NCBI RefSeq assembly: GCF_009618275.1
Contig: NZ_WIAD01000002.1
Coordinates: 124,001 to 188,000, forward strand
DNA: 64,000 nucleotides
Direction: 5' to 3'
From: Roseimaritima sediminicola
GTDB lineage: Bacteria; Planctomycetota; Planctomycetia; Pirellulales; Pirellulaceae
Shown here in pieces: positions 26,554 to 33,781 of this stretch. The notes beneath the pieces are model-generated. The model saw only the letters and a program-made list of their open reading frames with translations, was not told the origin of the DNA and did no database searches. Within the stretch, counting starts at the first letter, position 1, and each line of letters opens with the position of its first letter. A program made the translations under genes and the position numbers.

Positions 26554-27735
26554 TCAGCTGCGGCGGGACAGCGTTTGATACAGGTCGACGTGACGCTGGG
26601 TCATGTCGTCGATCGAAAAGTGTTCGATGATTCGGGCTCGGCCGGCTCGACCATAGTCCGCCGCGCGGTCGGCGTCCTCCAGCAGACCGTTGGTCACCTT
26701 GGCGAATTCGGCCGCATCGCCCAAGCCCACCAGAATGCCGGTCTGGCCGTCGACGACCAGATCGCGATTGCCGGGAATATCCGACGCGACCACCGGCACA
26801 GCGGCCCGCATGGCTTCCATGACCGCGTTGCTTTGGCCTTCGTAGGCGCTGCCAATCCAGAACGCCTCGGCGTGGGGCAGCAGTTCCGGTACGTCCTGTT
26901 GCGGCCCCGCAAACCAAACTCGCTGGGGATTGGTGACCGCGTCGCGGTAACGCATCAATTCTCCGCGTTGCGGTCCATCGCCCAGGATGACCAGCGTGGT
27001 ATCACCGCGCAGCAGCCCTAGCATCTCGCCGCCCCAGATCAGGTCGCGGTAGCGTTTCTGTGGCCACAGGCGTCCTACGGCGAAGATCAGACGACGCCCG
27101 GGATCGACCCCCAACCGCCGACAAGCGGCGTCGCGGTCCAACCGGCCGGCGGCGGCGGAGGAGGCGGCCACCGGCGACGCGCCCGCTGCTTCCGGGGTGT
27201 TTGGCCAACGCCGCACGGCGTCGTCGGGCGAGGTTTCGATTCCGTTGGGCACCACATGAAAGCGTGCCGCGTCGATTCCGTGACGAGCATAGAAATCGAT
27301 GACGCCCTGGCTGTTGGTTGTCAGGCCGGTAGTTCGCCGCGCCAGATAGCGATCGATGGCAAAATGCCGGCTGGTCTTCCACAGATCGACGCAGCGTTCG
27401 GAACCGAGGATCGTGGGTACAGCGAGTGATCGGGCGGCCGTCCGGCCGTAGCTGTTGGCGGCGAACAGCCAGGTGTGAACGATGTCGGGTCGCAGGCGTT
27501 TGAGGCATCGTCGCAGCCGGAAGTAAGCGGTCGGATCCGCTTTCAAGCGTTTGCCGATCACCGTCACCGGCACATTCGCCTCATCCAGTAGCCGCCGCCG
27601 CGGCCCATCGCGCGTCAGCAGCACGACGTGGACATCGAAGCGGTCGCGGGGCAGTCCGGCGGCCAGCAGACACAACTGCTTTTCGGCTCCGCCGCAATCA
27701 AGGGTCGGGATTACCAGGCACAGGCGGATCGTCAC
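26554..27735 (-). CDS. Glycosyltransferase family 4/GT-B protein
   Basis: 394 residues from the GTG at 27735, which overlaps the stop of the upstream glycosyltransferase as GTGA. The start IRLCLVIPTLDCGGAEKQL is the usual nucleotide-free domain opening of GT4 enzymes. The C-terminal half has FAVGRLWPQKRYRDLI, LVILGDGPQRGEL and the EX7E-type motif YEGQSNAVMEAM. It should transfer a sugar from a nucleotide-sugar donor in cell-surface polysaccharide synthesis; the acceptor is unknown. A stretch of Ala/Ser/Pro (about residues 185-205) is a variable insertion. Confidence 0.9.
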   Translation of the reverse strand: MTIRLCLVIPTLDCGGAEKQLCLLAAGLPRDRFDVHVVLLTRDGPRRRLLDEANVPVTVIGKRLKADPTAYFRLRRCLKRLRPDIVHTWLFAANSYGRTAARSLAVPTILGSERCVDLWKTSRHFAIDRYLARRTTGLTTNSQGVIDFYARHGIDAARFHVVPNGIETSPDDAVRRWPNTPEAAGASPVAASSAAAGRLDRDAACRRLGVDPGRRLIFAVGRLWPQKRYRDLIWGGEMLGLLRGDTTLVILGDGPQRGELMRYRDAVTNPQRVWFAGPQQDVPELLPHAEAFWIGSAYEGQSNAVMEAMRAAVPVVASDIPGNRDLVVDGQTGILVGLGDAAEFAKVTNGLLEDADRAADYGRAGRARIIEHFSIDDMTQRHVDLYQTLSRRS

Positions 27736-28943
27736 GGTAGCGGCTCGGCAGTCTTCGGAGTGCCCGCCAGGGTTTTGCCGGTTAATTGGCAAAACAGGCG
27801 GAGGTGTTTTTCGACGGAGTGCTGGAAGCTGTGCTGCAGGACGCGTTGGCGGACCAGACGAGCCTGAGCGAGGGTTTGCTGGGGCGTGGCGAGCAGGCGT
27901 TCGAGGGCCCCGAGCATCGCCGGGTGATCCTCGGCGGCAAAGCTGGGCAGCGATGCGAAGTCCTCGCCCAGCAGCCGGCGGGTCTCTACCGTATCGACCA
28001 CCGCGGCCGGCACGCCAGCCCCCAGAACTCGCGGGAAATAATACTCCAGCCCATCCTCGTCGCCGGGCAACACATAGGCGTCCGCCGCCGCCAAGACCTC
28101 GTCCAGCGAGGCAAAGCAACCGGGCATCGCCACCTGGCTGCGGACGCCCATGCCCCGCAGGTAGTCGTACAGTTCTTCGCGCAGCTGCCCGTCGCCCACC
28201 AGCCAGACCCGCAGCTTGGGATGCCGCTCCAGCAGGGGCGGCAAGGCGCGGGCCAGGGCGTCCAGTCCGGTACCGGGCAGCATCTGGTTGGTCGACAGCA
28301 GCACCTGTCCGTCGACCGGGACGAACAGGTCGCTGTTGACCTGCGAAAGGACCCGCCGGGCGGCCTGGCGGTGCGCGTTATCGGGCGGTGCGGTGGGCAG
28401 GAAGCCGTTGTCGATACGAACGATCCGATCCTGGCCGACGCCGGCGGCCAGCAAGCGTTGTTCGGCCGACGCGCGGGTGGCGATGATGCGATCGGCTTTT
28501 AAACAGATCGAAAACCAACGCCTGGCATTGCGCGAGCCCAACGACCAGGCGTGATCCGAGCGGCGTCCCACGCCGCCGTAGCGGACCACCGAGGCGACGC
28601 CGACGCGGCGCGCCGTTTCCACGGCCACCGCACCCTCTTCACGCATCGCGTCGGCGTAGATCAGGTCGTAGCCGGCGGCTTGATCGCGAAGCCAGTTCGA
28701 GAGGGCCCGGGTGTAGCGCGACATCGACCAATCGCTGCGCGGGGCCGGAGCCGGCCGAGACAGCTGGGTCTCGCGGACGACCAGGGCCTTGGGCCAAGAC
28801 GCGGCGTAGCGAGCGGCTACGATGTGAGGGTGCGCACCGCTGCGCCGAAATCCCTCGGCCAGGGCGGCCAATCGACACGCTGCGTCGTCGCCGACATGCG
28901 GCCAAAAGCGACGGGTTACCAGCAATGTGCGAAGGACACCCAT
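27732..28943 (-). CDS. Glycosyltransferase family 4/GT-B protein
   Basis: 403 residues. VTRRFWPHVGDDAACRLAAL is the N-terminal Gly-rich donor/acceptor region. LLSTNQMLPGTGLDALARAL, LRVWLVGDGQLREELYDYL and LPGDEDGLEYYFPRVLGAG form the GT-B C-terminal domain, with the last resembling the catalytic Glu region. It is coupled to the second glycosyltransferase by a 4-bp overlap and lies 6 bp after hpt, so three genes are probably one transcript. A lipopolysaccharide or exopolysaccharide role is inferred. Confidence 0.87.
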   Translation of the reverse strand: MGVLRTLLVTRRFWPHVGDDAACRLAALAEGFRRSGAHPHIVAARYAASWPKALVVRETQLSRPAPAPRSDWSMSRYTRALSNWLRDQAAGYDLIYADAMREEGAVAVETARRVGVASVVRYGGVGRRSDHAWSLGSRNARRWFSICLKADRIIATRASAEQRLLAAGVGQDRIVRIDNGFLPTAPPDNAHRQAARRVLSQVNSDLFVPVDGQVLLSTNQMLPGTGLDALARALPPLLERHPKLRVWLVGDGQLREELYDYLRGMGVRSQVAMPGCFASLDEVLAAADAYVLPGDEDGLEYYFPRVLGAGVPAAVVDTVETRRLLGEDFASLPSFAAEDHPAMLGALERLLATPQQTLAQARLVRQRVLQHSFQHSVEKHLRLFCQLTGKTLAGTPKTAEPLP

Positions 28944-28949
28944 GACAGC

Positions 28950-29585
28950 TCACACCGACTCGCGATCGGTTGTCGAATCCGGCGCACGACTTGTCTCGGC
29001 CGTACCGCTGGCGTTGCTCGTGTCGCCGGAATCCGCGACACCGCTCTCCAGCGACGGCTCGGCACCGCGCGCGATTTCCTCTTCGTCCAGGATCGCCAGA
29101 TAGGGCAGATTGCGATACATGTCGCGGTAGTCCAAGCCGTAGCCGACAACGAATTCGTCGGGAATCTCGAAGGCCACAAAGTCCGGCTGGATCGCTACGT
29201 CGTGTTGGCGGCGTTTGCGAAGCAGCATGGCGCTCTTGACCGAGCTCGCACCGCGTTGCTGGATGATCTGAACCAACCGCTCCAGCGTCCGACCGGTATC
29301 GAAGATATCGTCCACCAACAGCACGTCGCGGCCTTTGATGTCCAACAACATCTGGGTGTCAACCGTCAACTCGCCGGACTTGACGCCCCCGCGGTAGCTG
29401 CTGGCCTGGATCACGCCGACCCGCAGCGGCATGGACAGCATGCGGATCAAGTCGGCGAACAACACGACCGAACCGGTCATCACCGCGACGACCGTCAAGG
29501 GACGTCCTTGGTAATGGGCATCGATTTCTGCTGCCAGCCGCCGGACCCCGTCGAGCAACTGTGATTCATCGAACAGAACGCGCAT
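28950..29585 (-). CDS. hpt: Hypoxanthine phosphoribosyltransferase
   Basis: 211 residues. The PRPP-binding motif VLLVDDIFDTGRTL is near the middle, VVAVMTGSVVLFADL the first loop, and VGYGLDYRDMYRNLPYLAIL the C-terminal hood. It salvages hypoxanthine and guanine to nucleotides in the cytoplasm. The C-terminus has about 30 extra residues, acidic and Ser/Thr-rich, beyond the usual ~180. The two glycosyltransferases follow closely. Confidence 0.95.
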   Translation of the reverse strand: MRVLFDESQLLDGVRRLAAEIDAHYQGRPLTVVAVMTGSVVLFADLIRMLSMPLRVGVIQASSYRGGVKSGELTVDTQMLLDIKGRDVLLVDDIFDTGRTLERLVQIIQQRGASSVKSAMLLRKRRQHDVAIQPDFVAFEIPDEFVVGYGLDYRDMYRNLPYLAILDEEEIARGAEPSLESGVADSGDTSNASGTAETSRAPDSTTDRESV

Positions 29586-29705
29586 CTACCTCTCGACTGT
29601 AAACAACCAGACAGCAGGACAGGAACCAACTCTGCAAACGCACCTCAGCGGGTACGGGATGAAGTGTAACCGAAAACGACGCGGTTTCGCAGGTCACTGA
29701 GAGGG

Positions 29706-29763
29706 CTCCGCCGGGGACAGCCGAGCCGGCTAATTTGGTCTCGGCTGGGGACAGCCGAGCTAC
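29706..29763. repeat. Interspersed palindromic repeat, CTCGGCT/AGCCGAG family
   Basis: CTCGGCTGGGGACAGCCGAG at 29740-29759 is a 7-bp stem with a 6-nt loop, followed by CTAC. A half copy (GCCGGGGACAGCCGAGCC) precedes it at 29710-29727. An identical unit lies at 41052-41071. Location: between the MBL gene end and the hpt start. Confidence 0.9.
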
Positions 29764-29771
29764 TCTGGAGC

Positions 29772-30515
29772 CTAAAACTCCAGGACCATCTTGTCGGCGG
29801 CGATTTGGGTTTGCGGAAAGAGTTGCCGAGCGGAATCGATGCCCACCGGGTCGTCGCCGTTCTCCAAGGGATTCAAGTGCGTCAGGACCAATTGTCGCAC
29901 TTGGGCCATCTGTGCGACGCTGGCCACACGGCTGGTCCACGAGTGCCCGGTCTTCTCGGCCCACTGCGTCTGGTCATCGCGAAAGTTGCATTCGTGCAAC
30001 AACAGATTCACACCGCGGATCGTCGACACGTAATCGGCGATCGGATCGGCAACCGTGTCGGAGACGTAGGCCAAGGAGTGGCCGGGCCAATCGATCCGGT
30101 AACCGACCGAGCCGCCGGGATGTTCCAGTGAGAACCAGCGGACCTGGGGCTTGCCCAACAGCTCCGGCGGCCCATCTTCCAGCGCACACCACTGCACCTC
30201 CAAGGGCACCGGAAACAGGTCCTCGGCGAACAGGTGGGTCCGGATCGCGTCCAGTTTTTGGCGTTTGCCCCAGATCCGCACCACCTCCACCGGCCGCTGG
30301 TACAGCGTGGCCAGCAGGAAGGTCAACCCGACCACATGATCGAGGTGCGCATGGCTGAGCAGGATGTCGACCTGGTCGGTTTCGATCAACGGCGCCAAGC
30401 GAAACATGCCGGTACCGGCGTCCAGCACCACCCCGGCTTCGGGAACCGCGTAACAGGAGGTGTGCCGGTGTTCGTTGGGGTGATACCCCGCCGTACCAAG
30501 GCAGTGCAGTTGCAT
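29772..30515 (-). CDS. MBL-fold metallo-hydrolase (RNase Z-like)
   Basis: 247 residues starting MQLHCLGTAGYHPNEHRHTS. The metal motif HxHxDH is SHAHLDHVVG (about residues 54-63). Later metal ligands are in YVSDT and LTHLNP. The layout is like RNase Z/ElaC and phosphonate-type MBL proteins, but without the long exosite arm, so the substrate is open. It is separated from hpt by a repeat element and from the UvrC-like gene by 72 bp on the same strand. Confidence 0.87.
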   Translation of the reverse strand: MQLHCLGTAGYHPNEHRHTSCYAVPEAGVVLDAGTGMFRLAPLIETDQVDILLSHAHLDHVVGLTFLLATLYQRPVEVVRIWGKRQKLDAIRTHLFAEDLFPVPLEVQWCALEDGPPELLGKPQVRWFSLEHPGGSVGYRIDWPGHSLAYVSDTVADPIADYVSTIRGVNLLLHECNFRDDQTQWAEKTGHSWTSRVASVAQMAQVRQLVLTHLNPLENGDDPVGIDSARQLFPQTQIAADKMVLEF

Positions 30516-30587
30516 GATGCCGATTCGTCGATTGCCACGGGTGCGGAAGGAAGAGATGGGGGTCGATTATAGCAGCATCGACGCTGG

Positions 30588-31811
30588 CTAGCCGACGATG
30601 GTGTAGCGCCGTGGATTGACCGTGGGACTGCGGTATTTGCGTCCGGCCTGGCTGGGCAAGAACGTCTGTTGGTGAGCCTGTTTGTGTTTGCGAAACCATC
30701 TGGCAACCAGCGACAGCGTGTGGGGGTACAAGCTGGCCGGTCCGGCCGTCGGCGGGCCACCGGTTCCCTCCAGTTCGGCGGCCCAGCGGCGCAGATCGGG
30801 ACGGGCCTGGGCGAACGTTTCTTTGCACTTGGGGGCTACCAAGCGGTCGGCGATCTCGCCGTTGCGAATCAGATACCAGATCCCACTGCCGTCGTATCCG
30901 GCAACGGAATAGACGAACGAATAAGTGCGGCGAACATCCGCCAAAAACAGCAGTTTCTTGTGCAGCCGTTCCAGCACCCGCAGGCTGTCTCGAGCCCGCG
31001 CGGCCAATTCAAATTGACGACGCAGCGCGGCCGATTCCATCGCGGACTGCAAATCGTCCAGAATTTCCGCATTCATGCCCTCCAAGAAACTCTTGGCCGC
31101 GGCCACTTGAGCGTCGTACTGGCTGCGGCTGCATGCCGCCGCGCAAGGCCCCAGACAACTGCCGATCTCCAGCCGCAAACACCCCGGCCGGTGGTCCAGT
31201 TGGAACAGCGACAGTTGATCCGCAAAGTGCATCGCTTGTTGGCTGCTGCAATCGCGAAGTTTAAAGTGCTTGTTCAACACGTCGACAGCGTGGCCCATCC
31301 GCCCGGCACCGTGGAACGGGCCTTCACAGGCGACGTAGTCCTTGGGCGGAAGACGAGTCAAAAAGAAGTACGGCGCCGGCGCTCGTCCCAGGCAGAGATA
31401 AACCGGCCGCTGGCGTTTGGGGATCTCCTGCACGTTCCAGCGCGGCGCAAGCGTGCGGATCAAATGCTGTTCGCGGAGCAGCGCCGCAAACTCGCTGGGC
31501 TGCGTCTCCCACTGGATGGCCCGCGTCGCGGCGATGATCCGGCCGCCCTTCTCTTCGGCGTTGCACTCACTGAAATAGCTGAGCAAACGCGAACGCAACT
31601 GTTTGGATTTGCCGACGTAGATCAGTTGTCCCTGCCGGTCCAGCATCCCGTACACCCCGGGCAACTTAGGACAGGTCGCTTGAATCTCCTGGCGAAGCTG
31701 CTTTTTGCAGTGGCCACCGATCCGCGTCAGGGGCCGGGCAAACGGATAGGGATTAAACGGATCGGGGCCGAAGCCGCCGCGAGGTTCGTCGGGTTTCCAC
31801 ATCGCGTCCAT
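30588..31811 (-). CDS. UvrC-like GIY-YIG nuclease lacking the C-terminal nuclease half
   Basis: 407 residues. The GIY-YIG domain is visible as LPGVYGMLDRQGQLIYVGKSKQLRSRL, followed by a Cys-rich middle (GCLRLEIGSCLGPCAAACS, as in UvrC) and a UVR-like helix (LQSAMESAALRRQFELAARARD). The UvrC RNase H-like nuclease and HhH domains are missing. The protein resembles the Cho/short UvrC class that cuts on one side of a lesion. A role in repair is likely. The window also holds a UvrA2-like gene, far away at 2.5 kb. Confidence 0.85.
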   Translation of the reverse strand: MDAMWKPDEPRGGFGPDPFNPYPFARPLTRIGGHCKKQLRQEIQATCPKLPGVYGMLDRQGQLIYVGKSKQLRSRLLSYFSECNAEEKGGRIIAATRAIQWETQPSEFAALLREQHLIRTLAPRWNVQEIPKRQRPVYLCLGRAPAPYFFLTRLPPKDYVACEGPFHGAGRMGHAVDVLNKHFKLRDCSSQQAMHFADQLSLFQLDHRPGCLRLEIGSCLGPCAAACSRSQYDAQVAAAKSFLEGMNAEILDDLQSAMESAALRRQFELAARARDSLRVLERLHKKLLFLADVRRTYSFVYSVAGYDGSGIWYLIRNGEIADRLVAPKCKETFAQARPDLRRWAAELEGTGGPPTAGPASLYPHTLSLVARWFRKHKQAHQQTFLPSQAGRKYRSPTVNPRRYTIVG

Positions 31812-31987
31812 GCTGGACCATCCCTGGGTGTGAAGTGAGCTCGATCAACCTACCACCGAGTTTGCATACCGTCGACGGTTTGTCCGGCGGAAAAATGAAT
31901 TAATTCCAATCCGCCCCGGGGGGTAGCTCGTCTGATTGGTGTGTCTGGTTTCCCTCCCCCCTCTCCTTCGACTTGCGGAGACGATCG

Positions 31988-33670
31988 ATGACCCTCCTCG
32001 GACCGTTCCAGCCGTACCGGCTACCTTCCCGATGCCTGGGATTTGCGCTGTGTGGGTGTGTGCTAGCAATCGCGGGATGCGGGACGGAACAGATCGGCCA
32101 ACCCGCGGCCGACTCCGCCGCATTGAGCTCGCGGGCGACCTCCGAACCGGCCGGGATGCCGCCGCCGGTCGCGGTCGATGCGGAAGGGCCGCCGGAAACC
32201 GACGAGGGCACCGGTCCGGGCTCCGGCGGTGATCGCTATGACGAGATCGTCGAAAACCCGTTTCTGCGCGTCGTGGCGCAACCACTCAGCACGTTCTCGA
32301 TCGACGTCGACACGGCTTCGTACAGCAAAGTCCGCCAGTTTCTGCTCCAGCACAACCGCTTGCCGCGCCCCGATGCGGTGCGTATCGAAGAACTGGTGAA
32401 CTACTTCGATTACGACTACGCCGGACCCTCGCCCGAAAAAAGCGAACCGTTTACCACCCATGTTGCGGTCAGCAGTTGTCCGTGGAATGAGGAACATCGC
32501 TTGGCCCGCATCGCCATCAAGGGCCGCCCGATGCAGCTGGACCAGCGTCCGCCCAGCAACCTGGTCTTTCTGATCGATTCCTCCGGTTCGATGGATTCGC
32601 CCAACCGCTTGCCGCTGCTCAAACGCGGCTTGCGGTTGATGCTCGAGCAACTCGACGGCCAGGATCGGGTGGCCGTGGTGGCCTATGCCGGGTCGGCCGG
32701 ATTGGTTCTGGACAGTACCCCGGGTGACCAGCAAGCCACGATCCTCGCCGCGATCGATCGCCTGGACGCCGGCGGCAGCACCAACGGCGGGGCGGGCTTG
32801 GAATTGGCCTACAACGTCGCGCGGGAAAACCTCGTAGAGGGCGGAACCAATCGCGTGCTGTTGTGCACCGACGGCGATTTCAACGTCGGCCGCACCGGGA
32901 CCGACCAGATGCTGGACACGGTCGAAATGCAGTCCAAGGCGGGGGTCGAACTGACCGTCTTGGGTTTCGGTATGGGCAACTTCAACGATGCGATGCTGGA
33001 ACAGATCAGCGGTCGCGGCAACGGCAATTACGCCTTCATCGACACCTATAACGAAGCCCGCAAGGTGTTGGTCCAACAGTTGTCCGGGACCCTGGTCACA
33101 ATCGCCAAAGACGTGAAGATCCAGGTGGAGTTCAACCCGCACGCGGTCGCGGCGTATCGGTTGATCGGTTATGAAAACCGCGTGCTGGAAAGTCAGGATT
33201 TCAACGACGACACCAAGGACGCTGGCGAGATCGGTGCCGGTCACAGTGTGACGGCGCTGTATGAAATCGTTCCGGCCGGCGCGGCGACCGTGGCAGAGCT
33301 GCCGGAAACGGATCCGCTGAAGTACCAGACGCCGGCCGAGCCGTCCTTGGCCGCCGCGTCCGGCGAACTGATGACCGTTAAACTGCGTTACAAACAACCC
33401 GGCCAGGAGCAGAGTATCCTGCAGCAGTGGGCCGTGGACGACAGCGGGCGGGCTTTCTCCGAAACCGATACGGATTTCCAATTTGCCGCCGCAGTGGCCG
33501 GTTTTGGGATGCTGCTTCGCGATAGCCGCTACGCGGGCGACTGGACGCTGGACGCCATTGAAGAGGTCGCGCAGTCCGCGCTCGGTGACGACCCCTGGGG
33601 GTTTCGGCAAGAGTTCGTAGAGATGGTCGCGGCCGCCGCGTCACTGCGCCGCGGTACACGCACCGACTGA
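31988..33670 (+). CDS. VWA domain lipoprotein (YfbK-like, DUF3520)
   Basis: 560 residues from the ATG at 31988, with GCGGAG seven bases upstream. A lipobox is present (CVLAIAGC, Cys31). After a Pro-rich linker the conserved YfbK start appears (NPFLRVVAQPLSTFSIDVDTASYSK), then a complete MIDAS motif DSSGS (Asp197, Ser199, Ser201) in the VWA domain. The C-terminal DUF3520 domain ends RYAGDWTLDAIEEVA. The protein is surface- or periplasm-anchored and probably binds a partner through the divalent metal. The role is unknown; monocistronic by position. Confidence 0.92.
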   Translation: MTLLGPFQPYRLPSRCLGFALCGCVLAIAGCGTEQIGQPAADSAALSSRATSEPAGMPPPVAVDAEGPPETDEGTGPGSGGDRYDEIVENPFLRVVAQPLSTFSIDVDTASYSKVRQFLLQHNRLPRPDAVRIEELVNYFDYDYAGPSPEKSEPFTTHVAVSSCPWNEEHRLARIAIKGRPMQLDQRPPSNLVFLIDSSGSMDSPNRLPLLKRGLRLMLEQLDGQDRVAVVAYAGSAGLVLDSTPGDQQATILAAIDRLDAGGSTNGGAGLELAYNVARENLVEGGTNRVLLCTDGDFNVGRTGTDQMLDTVEMQSKAGVELTVLGFGMGNFNDAMLEQISGRGNGNYAFIDTYNEARKVLVQQLSGTLVTIAKDVKIQVEFNPHAVAAYRLIGYENRVLESQDFNDDTKDAGEIGAGHSVTALYEIVPAGAATVAELPETDPLKYQTPAEPSLAAASGELMTVKLRYKQPGQEQSILQQWAVDDSGRAFSETDTDFQFAAAVAGFGMLLRDSRYAGDWTLDAIEEVAQSALGDDPWGFRQEFVEMVAAAASLRRGTRTD

Positions 33671-33781
33671 GCCCTTCGGGCGCGGGCTCCGGTTTTCGCT
33701 GCTACGCGGTTCTGCCCGGCTGTGTTAGGATTGCCCTGGGCCCGGGGAACGTACACAGAATCGACTAGCAGGAGTGAAACC

